From: Flavobacteriaceae bacterium
GTDB taxonomy: Bacteria; Bacteroidota; Bacteroidia; Flavobacteriales; Flavobacteriaceae
DNA: 44,673 nucleotides
Direction: 5' to 3'
Assembly: GCA_017856205.1 (NCBI GenBank)
Contig: JAFMFL010000002.1
Span: 1-44,673, forward strand
The notes under the pieces are model-generated. The model made no database searches and was not told the origin of the DNA. It saw only the letters and a program-made list of their open reading frames with translations. The translations under genes and the position numbers were made by a program. Shown in pieces: positions 20,157-28,748 of the stretch (positions within the stretch are counted from its first letter, which is position 1; each line of letters starts with the position of its first letter).

Positions 20157-21002
20157 GTGGTAGCCATTTCCATTATTATCCCTTTTTTTAATGAGGAAAC
20201 TCATTTAGAACAATCTGTAAATTCCTTATTTACACAGACTTATAATTTTAATGAGCTAATATTGGTGGATGATGGTTCCACAGATAAATCTGCAGAAATT
20301 GCCAAATCTTTGGAAAAAAAGCATCCATCGGTTCGTCTTGTTTCCGCTAAAACCCCTTCCGTCCACCAGCCAGGTCAAAAAGTTGTTCGTGCCTTCATTC
20401 GTGGTTTTGAAGCCTTGCATACTTCTTGGGATGTGGTGTGCAAGTTTGATGCGGATATCATTTTTCCATCAAATTATTTGGAAACTGTAGCCAAAGCTTT
20501 TACCAGCGATTCCAATTTGGGCATGTTTTCAGGTGTGTTATCCATTGAAAAAAAGGGCGTTTGGACATTGGAAAATATCTCAGCAAACCATGTGCGTGGT
20601 CCCGTAAAGGCATACAGCAAACCTTGCTTTACCGCTATTGGTGGATTGCGCCCTGCCTTGGGCTGGGATACTCTAGACGAACTCTTGGCATTATACCATG
20701 GTTTTGCTGTCAAAACAGACGACACATTGCGCGTAAAACACCTACGTCCAACAGGTTTTAAATACGGTCGTAGAGCTGCCAAAGCCAAAGGAGAAGTGTT
20801 TTACGGATTGGGTTACGGATTTATTTTAGGCATACTTGCCTCTCTAAAATGGGCACAAAGTCAGCGCGGAAGTTTGATTGGCGTACTACTTGGTTTTATT
20901 GGGGCATGGCTTAAACGCAAACCTAAGTTGGTTACTAAAAAAGAAGGAAAATTTATTCGTAAGTACCGCTGGTCACGTATCAGAAGTCAATTTGTCGGCT
21001 AA
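20157..21002 (+). CDS. Family 2 glycosyltransferase, GTG start
   Basis: This 281-residue GT-A glycosyltransferase begins [14 protein letters not shown], with nucleotide-binding VDDGST (37-42) and metal-binding DAD (98-100). A hydrophobic stretch near the C terminus (about 220-255) suggests membrane attachment, and the tail is strongly basic. An in-frame TAA sits at 20145 and no ATG lies between it and the conserved first strand, so GTG 20157 must be the start. It is divergent from rho and overlaps the following phosphoesterase tail to tail by 30 bases. Acceptor unknown; its position beside core genes suggests a conserved lipid or glycan step rather than a variable polysaccharide. Confidence 0.86.
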   Translation: MVAISIIIPFFNEETHLEQSVNSLFTQTYNFNELILVDDGSTDKSAEIAKSLEKKHPSVRLVSAKTPSVHQPGQKVVRAFIRGFEALHTSWDVVCKFDADIIFPSNYLETVAKAFTSDSNLGMFSGVLSIEKKGVWTLENISANHVRGPVKAYSKPCFTAIGGLRPALGWDTLDELLALYHGFAVKTDDTLRVKHLRPTGFKYGRRAAKAKGEVFYGLGYGFILGILASLKWAQSQRGSLIGVLLGFIGAWLKRKPKLVTKKEGKFIRKYRWSRIRSQFVG

Positions 21003-21485
21003 TTCAATTACCACCAAATGCTGCGCTTTACCGTTGGCTAGTTCAAATTTGATTAAGGTCTGCTTTTTGTGAAACCCGTGCTTTCCCGCTGCCCCCGGAT
21101 TGATGTACAGCAATTCTCTGTCATTGTCATAAACAACCTTTAAAATATGCGAGTGCCCACAAACAAAAAGCTGTGGTTTTAATCGTGTTAACTTTTCAGA
21201 AATACCCTTGGCATATCGTTTTGGTCTTCCACCAATGTGTGTCATAAAAACAGTAACCCCTTCAAGCTCAAATAATAAATCTTCAGGAAACTGCTGCCGA
21301 ATGGTAGCATTGTCAACATTGCCATATACAGCTCTTAAGGGTTTTAGTTTTTGCAGCGCATCGGTTACCTCAAAACTACCAATATCACCGGCATGCCAAA
21401 TTTCGTCCACATCTTTGGCGTAGTCCAAAATGCGAGTATCCAAAAAACTATGCGTATCGGAAAGCAACAATATCTTTTTCATCAT
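20973..21485 (-). CDS. YfcE/MJ0936-type metallophosphoesterase
   Basis: This 170-residue single-domain calcineurin-like phosphoesterase shows metal ligands in order: DTH (10-12), GD (33-34), GNVD (55-58), H83 in MTHIGG, and GHSH (110-113). Proteins of this group hydrolyse phosphodiesters in vitro with Mn; the physiological substrate is usually unknown. The start is ATG 21485 or the adjacent ATG 21482. A TAATTTTG box at 21493-21500 leaves almost no 5' leader, so the mRNA may be leaderless. It is divergent from truA. Confidence 0.88.
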   Translation of the reverse strand: MMKKILLLSDTHSFLDTRILDYAKDVDEIWHAGDIGSFEVTDALQKLKPLRAVYGNVDNATIRQQFPEDLLFELEGVTVFMTHIGGRPKRYAKGISEKLTRLKPQLFVCGHSHILKVVYDNDRELLYINPGAAGKHGFHKKQTLIKFELANGKAQHLVVIELADKLTSDT

Positions 21486-21492
21486 CTTTGCA

Positions 21493-21500
21493 CAAAATTA
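21493..21500 (-). promoter_or_regulatory. Candidate -7 element of the phosphoesterase
   Basis: The minus strand reads TAATTTTG (TAnnTTTG), only 7 bases from ATG 21485, implying a leaderless or nearly leaderless transcript. Confidence 0.32.
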
Positions 21501-21505
21501 CAGTT

Positions 21506-22276
21506 TTGCGCTTCTTTCTGGAACTTTCATACAAAGGAACTTCATACCACGGGTGGCAACGCCAGCCCAATGCGGTGTCTGTACAGCAGGTTTTGGAGGA
21601 GGCTTTGAGCACTTTGTTGGGAGAAGAAATCCAAATTGTTGGTGCAGGAAGAACAGATACAGGTGTTCATGCCAAGCAAATGTATGCGCATCTTGATGCG
21701 GAAATTTCTATTGATATAGCAAAAGAACTGGCGCATCGCCTTAACCGATTTTTACCCGAAGCCATTGCCATTCATGGCATTCATGCTGTTACTGCGGATG
21801 CGCATGCACGTTTCGATGCGACTTCTAGGAGTTATGAATACCATATCACCACTCAAAAAAATCCGTTTAATAGCGAATTTGCCTATGCTTTTAACACACC
21901 ACTGGACATAGATGCGATGAATACAGCAGCGACTCTTCTTCTAAAGCACACCAATTTTAAGTGTTTTTCTCGTTCTAAAACAGATGTCAAAACCTATGAC
22001 TGTGAAATAACTAAAGCCTTTTGGGAACAGCAACAATCCAATTTGATTTTTCACATTTCAGCAAACCGATTTTTACGCAATATGGTTCGTGCTGTAGTGG
22101 GAACGCTTTTGGATGTGAGCACAGGAAAGCTGTCGCTTTCAGGCTTTCAAGCAGTACTAGATAGTCAAGACCGCACACAGGCGGGAAGTTCTGCACCAGC
22201 ACACGGATTGTTTTTAACTGAAATTCGCTATCCAAACACTATCTTTGAAGCTTATGGAAAAGAAAAGCTCAAGTAG
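21506..22276 (+). CDS. truA: tRNA pseudouridine synthase A, TTG start
   Basis: TruA isomerises uridines 38-40 of the anticodon stem-loop. The catalytic Asp51 sits in GRTDTGVHA, with Thr replacing the usual Ala after Asp. FLELSYKGTSYHGWQRQP opens the fold. Homologues begin M-R-[FY]-F-L-E-L-S-Y, so TTG 21506 is preferred, giving 256 residues; another in-frame TTG at 21488 would add six. No ATG is available. The 3' end overlaps the ABC exporter by 23 bases, so the two are coupled. Confidence 0.93.
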   Translation: MRFFLELSYKGTSYHGWQRQPNAVSVQQVLEEALSTLLGEEIQIVGAGRTDTGVHAKQMYAHLDAEISIDIAKELAHRLNRFLPEAIAIHGIHAVTADAHARFDATSRSYEYHITTQKNPFNSEFAYAFNTPLDIDAMNTAATLLLKHTNFKCFSRSKTDVKTYDCEITKAFWEQQQSNLIFHISANRFLRNMVRAVVGTLLDVSTGKLSLSGFQAVLDSQDRTQAGSSAPAHGLFLTEIRYPNTIFEAYGKEKLK

Positions 22277-24029
22277 CCTTTTGGATGTAGGCTTATTCAA
22301 ACGCCTTATGGTGTTTGTAAAGCCCTACCGCAAAACATTTGCTTTTGTATTGTTGGCTGCGGTGCTGTTGTCAGGTTTTTCTACACTTAGTCCATACTTG
22401 CTAAAAATTACCATAGACGATTACATTACTGTCAAAGATTATGACGGCATGTTGGTGCTTATCGCCTTAATGGGGGCTGCATTGCTTATGGAAGTTATTT
22501 TCCAGTTTATGTTTATCTATTACGCCAATTGGTTGGGACAGCAAGTAATTTTTGATCTACGCAACACACTTTACACACATATGTTGCAATTTAAAATGAC
22601 CTATTACGATAATTCTGCTGTTGGACGCTTGGTTACTCGGGTGGTAAGTGATATTGAAACCATATCAGGGATTTTTAGTCAGGGCTTGTTTATGATAATC
22701 TCCGACCTGCTAAAAATGCTTGTTGTTATTGTGGTGATGTGGTCTGTAAGTTGGAAATTATCGTTAATTGTTTTCGCAGTGCTTCCACTCATTTTAGTTG
22801 CTACGCGTAAATTTCAAAAAGCCATGAAAGCTGCTTTTGACGAAGTGCGTACACAGGTGGCAAACCTAAACAGTTTTGTGCAAGAGCGTATTTCGGGCAT
22901 GAGCATTGTACAACTTTTTGCTCGAGAGGAAATCGAATCAAAAATATTTAGAGGAATTAACGACAAACACCGCAAAGCATGGCTTAAAACGGTTTGGTAC
23001 AACTCCATCTTTTTTCCAATTGCAGAACTTTCCACCTCCATTACCATTGGATTACTGGTATGGTTTGGCGGACTTAATGTGATTGCAGGATCGTCGGGTA
23101 TTACGTTGGGTATTATCTTTCTTTTTATTCAATTATCCCAAATGCTTTTTCGCCCACTTCGCCAAATTGCCGATAAGTTTAACACCTTGCAAATGGGTAT
23201 GGTTGCCGTGCGACGAGTGGTAGCTATTCTCGATATGGACGAAAAAATCCCAAATCAAGGAATCATTTCAGAAAAAGAGATTACGGGTGCACTTCGATTT
23301 GAGAATGTACATTTTTCATATAAAAAAGATGAGCCAGTGCTTCATGGCATTTCGTTTGACATGGCACCCGGCGAAACCGTTGCTGTAGTAGGGGCAACGG
23401 GTGCGGGAAAATCCACGCTGATTAATATCTTAAGTAGATTTTATGAAATTGATAGTGGAAAGGTTTTATTAGATGGTGTAGGTATTGAAGACTACGAACG
23501 CGTATGGCTCCGCAAGCAAATTGGCGTGGTGCTTCAAGATGTTTTCCTTTTTGCCGATTCTATTTACAACAACATTACCCTTTGGGATACTTCTATTCAC
23601 GAAGAAGATGTGGTGGCTGCTGCCAAAAAAATAGGGGTGCATGCATTTATTTCAAGTCTTCCAGATGGATATCATTTTAATGTAAAAGAACGTGGAAGCA
23701 TGCTCTCAACAGGGCAACGCCAATTAATAGCGTTTTTACGTGCTTATATCATGCAACCCAAAATTCTAGTGCTTGACGAGGCAACATCTTCCATTGATAC
23801 CCATGCTGAAAAACTTATTCAAAAAGCGACTAAAGAAATTACCAAAGGCAAAACATCTTTGGTTATTGCGCACCGATTGGCTACCGTACAGCGTGCCAAT
23901 AAAATCATTGTTTTGGATAAAGGGAAAATTGTAGAGGAGGGAACGCACAAAGAACTGCTTGAAATTGAAGGTGGTTACTATAAAAATCTCTATGAAGTAC
24001 AGTTTTTGGCTCCTGCACAAACAACCTAA
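22254..24029 (+). CDS. ABC exporter half-transporter (MsbA-like)
   Basis: This type IV ABC half-transporter has an N-terminal six-helix membrane domain (about 1-330) followed by an ATPase domain. Walker A GATGAGKST starts at residue 380, the signature is LSTGQ (484-488) with Thr in place of the usual Gly, and Walker B is LVLDEATSSID. It should work as a homodimer or with another half. Lipid or drug export is typical, but the substrate cannot be read. ATG 22254 lies inside truA (23-base overlap). It meets dacA tail to tail, overlapping by 4 bases. Confidence 0.9.
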   Translation: MEKKSSSSLLDVGLFKRLMVFVKPYRKTFAFVLLAAVLLSGFSTLSPYLLKITIDDYITVKDYDGMLVLIALMGAALLMEVIFQFMFIYYANWLGQQVIFDLRNTLYTHMLQFKMTYYDNSAVGRLVTRVVSDIETISGIFSQGLFMIISDLLKMLVVIVVMWSVSWKLSLIVFAVLPLILVATRKFQKAMKAAFDEVRTQVANLNSFVQERISGMSIVQLFAREEIESKIFRGINDKHRKAWLKTVWYNSIFFPIAELSTSITIGLLVWFGGLNVIAGSSGITLGIIFLFIQLSQMLFRPLRQIADKFNTLQMGMVAVRRVVAILDMDEKIPNQGIISEKEITGALRFENVHFSYKKDEPVLHGISFDMAPGETVAVVGATGAGKSTLINILSRFYEIDSGKVLLDGVGIEDYERVWLRKQIGVVLQDVFLFADSIYNNITLWDTSIHEEDVVAAAKKIGVHAFISSLPDGYHFNVKERGSMLSTGQRQLIAFLRAYIMQPKILVLDEATSSIDTHAEKLIQKATKEITKGKTSLVIAHRLATVQRANKIIVLDKGKIVEEGTHKELLEIEGGYYKNLYEVQFLAPAQTT

Positions 24030-24811
24030 TCCATGTCTTTTGAAAGCATTTCACTTAGCTCTTTGTAAGAACTAAATGGGAATCGTTCGCCGTTCTTGAA
24101 ATAACTAATTGCGCCTGTTTCTTCAGAAACCACAAGCACTATAGCATCGGTTTTTTCGGTAATACCCATTGCGGCTCTATGTCTTAGTCCAAACCTTTTG
24201 GGGATAGATTTGTTTTCAGATACAGGTAGCACTACTCGAGTTGCCGTAATGGTATTGTTCTCGATGATGGCGGCACCATCATGTAGCGGTGCGTTTTTGT
24301 GGAAAATACTTTCAATCACCGGTACTGAAATCTCCATATTTACCACTACACCAGAGGGTTTTAGAAAATCTAAAGAACTGTTTCTTTCTAACACCAATAA
24401 TGCCCCCAATTTTTGTTTTTTCAAAGACGAACAGCTTTGAACGAGTACATCTATATTTAGTTCAGGGTCAAATGTATTTTGATTAGCAGTAAAAATTTTG
24501 AAATAACGATTTAATGCCTTTCTGTTAGCGAAATTTGAAGAGCCAAGCATTAGTAGCAGCTTTCTAATCTCTTGTTGAAACACCACAATTAGCGCAAATA
24601 CTCCAACACTCATAAATCCGCCCAAAATATTACTAAGAAGCTCCATGTTTAGCGCATCGGTAATCTTCCAAATGAGATAAAGAATTACAATACCCACAAA
24701 AATATTTATGGCAGCTGTTCCACGAACTAGTCGATATGCGTAGTAAAGCAGCAAGGCTACCAAAAAAATATCTAGTACATCCAGTAGATTGAAATCTAAA
24801 AAGTCAAACAT
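24026..24811 (-). CDS. dacA: Diadenylate cyclase, CdaA type
   Basis: The enzyme condenses two ATP into cyclic di-AMP, an essential regulator of osmolyte and potassium balance in other bacteria. Three N-terminal membrane helices (about 12-85) precede the DAC domain with DGA (178-180) in LHDGAAII and RHR (210-212) in RHRAAMGI, the two catalytic motifs. Length 261 residues. It lies 9 bases after folP on the same strand. Firmicutes pair cdaA with cdaR-glmM, and neither gene is seen here. Confidence 0.95.
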   Translation of the reverse strand: MFDFLDFNLLDVLDIFLVALLLYYAYRLVRGTAAINIFVGIVILYLIWKITDALNMELLSNILGGFMSVGVFALIVVFQQEIRKLLLMLGSSNFANRKALNRYFKIFTANQNTFDPELNIDVLVQSCSSLKKQKLGALLVLERNSSLDFLKPSGVVVNMEISVPVIESIFHKNAPLHDGAAIIENNTITATRVVLPVSENKSIPKRFGLRHRAAMGITEKTDAIVLVVSEETGAISYFKNGERFPFSSYKELSEMLSKDMD

Positions 24812-24820
24812 CTTATAAAA

Positions 24821-25663
24821 TTACGGATTTATTGGATAAGAGGCATCAAGTGCTTCAATTAGCCAAATAGCTTCTTGCGCTTCTTTTACATCGTGTACCC
24901 GTAAAATAGCTGCCCCTTGTTGTAGCGCAATAGTATTTAGCACTGTTGTTCCATTAAGCGCATGTGCTGCGCCTGTTTCCAATGTGTTGTAAATCATGGA
25001 TTTACGCGAAACTCCCACTAGTAAAGGGACTCCATCAATTTGTAAGGTGTGCAGGTATTTGAGTAAAGTAAAATTATGCTCTGTGGATTTTCCAAAACCA
25101 AATCCAGGATCTAAAACAATATCGTTAATTCCTGCCGCATGAGCTGCAGCAATTTTTTCAGAAAAGAATGAGCGTACTGAAATAAGTACATCGTTGTATG
25201 TGGGATTGTTTTGCATGGTCTGTGGGGTTCCTTGCATGTGCATGGCAATGTAGGGCACACCAAGTTTACCTACTGCTTTTAGCATGTTGGGATCTAAATT
25301 TCCTGCGGAAATATCGTTTACAAGTTGTGCTCCTGCAGCTACCGCCTGTTTTGCCACTTCACTACTATAGGTATCAACAGACACAAAAATTTCGGGAAAT
25401 GCGAGGCAAATTTTTTCAATGACAGGAAGCACGCGCTTAAGCTCTTCATCTATTGAAATTTCCTCCACACCAGGTTTTGAGCTTGCGCCACCAACATCGA
25501 TAAAGGTAGCGCCCTCTAAAATCATTTTTTCAGTTTGCTTGAGCGCAGCATCTAAGGTGTTGTGTTTACCACCGTCGTAAAACGAATTTGGCGTAACATT
25601 CAAAATCCCCATGATTTTGGGTCTTGTGAGATCGATGATATTACCGTTGCATGTGATGTTCAT
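24821..25663 (-). CDS. folP: Dihydropteroate synthase
   Basis: The enzyme joins dihydropterin pyrophosphate with p-aminobenzoate in folate synthesis and is the sulfonamide target. The TIM barrel shows NVTPNSFYDGG (22-32), DVGG (56-59), D97, NDISAG (116-121), LDPGFGFGK (184-192) and SRKS (219-222). Length 280 residues from ATG 25663; a TTG or similar start three codons earlier is less likely. It is upstream of and tightly linked to dacA, and divergent from the DUF1599 gene. Confidence 0.94.
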   Translation of the reverse strand: MNITCNGNIIDLTRPKIMGILNVTPNSFYDGGKHNTLDAALKQTEKMILEGATFIDVGGASSKPGVEEISIDEELKRVLPVIEKICLAFPEIFVSVDTYSSEVAKQAVAAGAQLVNDISAGNLDPNMLKAVGKLGVPYIAMHMQGTPQTMQNNPTYNDVLISVRSFFSEKIAAAHAAGINDIVLDPGFGFGKSTEHNFTLLKYLHTLQIDGVPLLVGVSRKSMIYNTLETGAAHALNGTTVLNTIALQQGAAILRVHDVKEAQEAIWLIEALDASYPINP

Positions 25664-25739
25664 AAATAGCACTTAAAATTATTGGTAATAAACCAAATCT
25701 TGCTCATTTTTGACCGAAATTTACAACAAAACAAATCAG

Positions 25740-26279
25740 GTGGCGCATACCGAAGCACAATATATGTCAGAAGCATCCAAATGTAAGGAGCTTTTTGAGA
25801 AAAAAATGATTGACTACGGCTGTGCCTGGCGCATTCTTCGCACTACTTCTCTGACCGATCAAATTTTTATTAAAGCACAACGCATCAGGACGCTGCAAGA
25901 GGTGGCTTCTAAAAGAGTAGATGAGGGTGAGGAGGCTGAATTTATTGGCATTGTTAATTATTCCATTATGGCGCTAATTCAGCTTGAATTGGGCGTTGCA
26001 GATCAACCCGATTTGACCAATGATGAGGTAATGGAGCTTTACACCAAACATGCCACTGCCACCAAAGCACTTATGGAACGCAAAAATCACGATTATGGTG
26101 AAGCGTGGCGTGATATGCGTGTTAGCTCACTAACAGACTTGATTTTACAAAAATTACTTCGTGTAAAACAAATAGAAAACAACGAAGGAAAAACCCTTGT
26201 TAGTGAGGGGTTGTCGGCAAATTATCAAGATATGATAAATTATGCCTTATTCGCTTTAATTCATTTAAACAACCAATAA
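25740..26279 (+). CDS. Tandem DUF1599 (Nmad1-like) protein
   Basis: The 179-residue protein contains two copies of one domain. Copy 1 (about 19-83) and copy 2 (about 111-176) share the order DYG-x-AWR-x2-R-x2-SLTD-x-I and end in an [IM][IV]NY-S/A-x-x-ALIxL helix. DUF1599 is, to my recollection, the family linked in comparative genomics to nucleotide modification (Nmad1); the function here is not established. Starts considered are TTG 25710, GTG 25740 and ATG 25764. GTG 25740 best matches the N-terminal length I recall for relatives. It heads the tpiA-prmA-clpS run with 9 bases to tpiA. Confidence 0.8.
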   Translation: MAHTEAQYMSEASKCKELFEKKMIDYGCAWRILRTTSLTDQIFIKAQRIRTLQEVASKRVDEGEEAEFIGIVNYSIMALIQLELGVADQPDLTNDEVMELYTKHATATKALMERKNHDYGEAWRDMRVSSLTDLILQKLLRVKQIENNEGKTLVSEGLSANYQDMINYALFALIHLNNQ

Positions 26280-26288
26280 AAAATCAAC

Positions 26289-27038
26289 ATGAGAAAGCAC
26301 ATTGTAGCAGGAAACTGGAAAATGAACCTAAACGCAGACGAGAGTCAAGCACTTATTGAGGCGTTAAAAACCAAAAAACTTTCCAGCGATGTTCGTGTAG
26401 CGATTGCCACTCCTGCCGTGCATCTTGCAGCTGCTGTAAACCTAACTTCCGGCACCAAAATTGATGTGTCCGCACAAAATATGCACCAAGCAACATCGGG
26501 TGCTTACACTGGTGAAATTTCAGCTTCAATGCTGAAATCAATAGGTGTGAATACTACTCTGTTGGGACATTCCGAGCGTAGGGCATATTTCCATGAAACA
26601 GATGCCCTTTTGGCTGAGAAAGTAAATACAGCTCTTGAAAACGGGATGGAAATTATCTTCTGCTTTGGCGAAGAGCTTGACGAACGCAAATCAGGAAGTC
26701 ATTTTGATGTGGTTTCTAGTCAGCTCCGTAATGCACTTTTCAATTTTGATGCCTCGCAGTGGAGCCAAATTGTTTTGGCGTATGAGCCCGTTTGGGCGAT
26801 AGGCACTGGCGAAACAGCTAGTCCAGCGCAAGCGCAGGAAATGCACGCACATATCAGAAGTGTTTTGACAGCGCAGTATGACGATGCCTTGGCGCAAAGT
26901 GTTTCAATTCTCTATGGTGGAAGTGTTAAACCGGCAAACGCCCAAGAGATATTCGCTCAACCCGATGTGGATGGGGGTCTTATTGGCGGTGCTTCTCTAA
27001 ATGCCGACGATTTTGCAGCCATTGTCAATGCGTTTTAA
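26289..27038 (+). CDS. tpiA: Triosephosphate isomerase
   Basis: The enzyme interconverts dihydroxyacetone phosphate and glyceraldehyde 3-phosphate in glycolysis. The 249-residue TIM barrel has AGNWKMN with catalytic Lys11, GHSERR with His94, and YEPVWAIGTG with Glu166, then a phosphate loop GGSVKPAN and GGLIGGASL. It follows the DUF1599 gene by 9 bases and precedes prmA by 3, in one rightward operon. Confidence 0.97.
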   Translation: MRKHIVAGNWKMNLNADESQALIEALKTKKLSSDVRVAIATPAVHLAAAVNLTSGTKIDVSAQNMHQATSGAYTGEISASMLKSIGVNTTLLGHSERRAYFHETDALLAEKVNTALENGMEIIFCFGEELDERKSGSHFDVVSSQLRNALFNFDASQWSQIVLAYEPVWAIGTGETASPAQAQEMHAHIRSVLTAQYDDALAQSVSILYGGSVKPANAQEIFAQPDVDGGLIGGASLNADDFAAIVNAF

Positions 27039-27041
27039 AAG

Positions 27042-27863
27042 GTGAGAGCCTACCGCGCTTATCATTTCACCATCTTTCCCATAGATAAATTGGAGATTGT
27101 TTCGGCATGGCTTTTTGCATTTCCTTTTGAAAGCTTTGTTGAGCATGACAATGGTGTTACCGCCTACATTCCAAAAGAGGAAGCCCATCGAATTGTTTTA
27201 GCTGACTGTCTTAATATCCCTTTTGATGATGTTAAGGTTTCGGCTACTTATGAGGACATGGAAGCGCAAAATTGGAATGCGGTTTGGGAAGCTCAATTTC
27301 AACCCATTGCTGTTGGTGATTGGACCATACGTGCATCTTTTCACAAACCTGCTACTACAAAACACGAGCTTATCATTGACCCTCAAATGTCGTTTGGGAC
27401 TGGGCATCATGCCACTACACAATTGATGCTTGAACAGATACTAAAGTTGAATTGTAAAGGGGCATCTGTACTTGATGTGGGAACCGGAACAGGAGTGTTG
27501 GCAATACTGGCTAAAAAGTTAGGCGCAGCTGTCGTTTCAGGTATAGATATTGAAGATTGGTGCGTTGAGAATGCCAAAGAAAATGCATCAAAAAATGGCG
27601 TGTCGGACATTTCTTTTAGTACAAACACACTCGATTTATTTGACACCAAATTTGAGATACTGCTTGCCAATATCAATAGAAATGTTTTGCTTGAGCATTT
27701 ACCAGAATATGGAAAAATGCTTGCGAAAAATGGCGTTCTGTTGCTTTCTGGTTTTCACGGAAGAGATGTTGCATTACTTTGCGATGTGGCGAATGCAAAC
27801 GGATTGCATTTTGATTGTAAGACGGAAAAACAAGGTTGGATTTGTCTAAAATTTATAATTTAG
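27042..27863 (+). CDS. prmA: Ribosomal protein L11 methyltransferase, GTG start
   Basis: PrmA trimethylates ribosomal protein L11 using S-adenosylmethionine. The N-terminal substrate-binding domain is followed by the methyltransferase core with motif I DVGTGTG (145-151) and the family-specific LLANINRNVLLEHLPEY segment. GTG 27042 gives 273 residues and a start aligned with homologues (YHFTI near residue 7); no in-frame ATG lies nearby. It is 3 bases after tpiA and touches the clpS region, so co-translation is likely. Confidence 0.92.
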   Translation: MRAYRAYHFTIFPIDKLEIVSAWLFAFPFESFVEHDNGVTAYIPKEEAHRIVLADCLNIPFDDVKVSATYEDMEAQNWNAVWEAQFQPIAVGDWTIRASFHKPATTKHELIIDPQMSFGTGHHATTQLMLEQILKLNCKGASVLDVGTGTGVLAILAKKLGAAVVSGIDIEDWCVENAKENASKNGVSDISFSTNTLDLFDTKFEILLANINRNVLLEHLPEYGKMLAKNGVLLLSGFHGRDVALLCDVANANGLHFDCKTEKQGWICLKFII

Positions 27864-27868
27864 TGGAA

Positions 27869-28156
27869 ATGATACGTTTTGGTAAATCTGAAGAACAGGA
27901 GCAGCCGCAACAAGAGTTAGCGGTTGAATCCTCTCGTTTACACGAAATTATTTTATTTAACGACGATGTCAATACTTTTGATCATGTGATTAAGACGCTT
28001 ATTGAAGTTTGCGACCATACTCCAGAACAAGCAGAGCAATGCTCGCTTATTGTGCATTACAAAGGGAAATGCGCCGTAAAACGCGGCACATATGATGAGT
28101 TGGAGCCCAAATGTATTCGTTTGCACGCCGCTGGACTTAGTGCCGAAATTGTTTAA
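27869..28156 (+). CDS. clpS: ATP-dependent Clp protease adaptor ClpS
   Basis: ClpS delivers N-degron substrates to ClpA/ClpC with ClpP. The conserved core is visible: ILFNDDVNTFDHVI (N-degron pocket), a PEQAEQCSLIVHYKGKC helix and strand, and a C-terminal GLSAEIV. ATG 27869 gives 95 residues, while GTG 27863 overlaps the prmA stop by one base and is also possible. The charged N-terminal extension (KSEEQEQPQQE) is typical of the flexible part that engages the unfoldase. Confidence 0.95.
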   Translation: MIRFGKSEEQEQPQQELAVESSRLHEIILFNDDVNTFDHVIKTLIEVCDHTPEQAEQCSLIVHYKGKCAVKRGTYDELEPKCIRLHAAGLSAEIV

Positions 28157-28202
28157 TTCAATCATTATATTCGAATTCCTTAACTTCGCTTAAAAATTGT
28201 TT

Positions 28203-28745
28203 ATGCGCATTTTTAGTATTTTGCTGCTTTGTGCGTTTATGTCTCATGCCCAACCTGCAGCTATGAAAAAATCCATTCATTCTTTAAACGTTGAAGATAT
28301 CAACGGCAATTCTTTTTCCCTTGCGTCTCTTAAAGGAAAAAAAGTAATGATTGTTAATACCGCTTCCAAATGCGGGTTAACCCCTCAATATAAAAAACTA
28401 GAAGCCTTATATCAGCAATATAAAGATCAAAATTTTGTGATTATCGGTTTTCCTGCTAATAATTTTATGTGGCAAGAGCCTGGAACAAACGAGGAAATTA
28501 AAGCCTTTTGTTCAAAAAATTACGGAGTGTCTTTCCCAATGATGGCGAAAATTAGTGTGAAGGGAAAAAACCAACACCCTGTTTATGCTTTCCTAACACA
28601 AAAAATCAAAAACGGCGTCAAGGACAGCTCGGTAAGTTGGAACTTTCAAAAATATCTGATTGATGAAAATGGAATGTTGGTTGATGTAATATCACCACGC
28701 ACTCAGCCTGATGATGAAAAAATTCTCAATTGGATAAAAAGTTAA
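28203..28745 (+). CDS. Exported glutathione peroxidase-family protein
   Basis: This thiol peroxidase of the GPx fold reduces peroxides, in bacteria usually with thioredoxin. A signal peptide (MRIFSILLLCAFMSHAQ) directs it to the envelope. The peroxidatic Cys57 is in ASKCGLTPQY, and the Trp/Asn pair is in SWNF. In the third motif the usual FPCNQF is FPANNF: the tetrad Gln is Asn87 and the nearby Cys is Ala. Length 180 residues from ATG 28203. bshB1 follows after 3 bases, suggesting a shared thiol-redox role. Confidence 0.9.
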   Translation: MRIFSILLLCAFMSHAQPAAMKKSIHSLNVEDINGNSFSLASLKGKKVMIVNTASKCGLTPQYKKLEALYQQYKDQNFVIIGFPANNFMWQEPGTNEEIKAFCSKNYGVSFPMMAKISVKGKNQHPVYAFLTQKIKNGVKDSSVSWNFQKYLIDENGMLVDVISPRTQPDDEKILNWIKS

Positions 28746-28748
28746 AAG

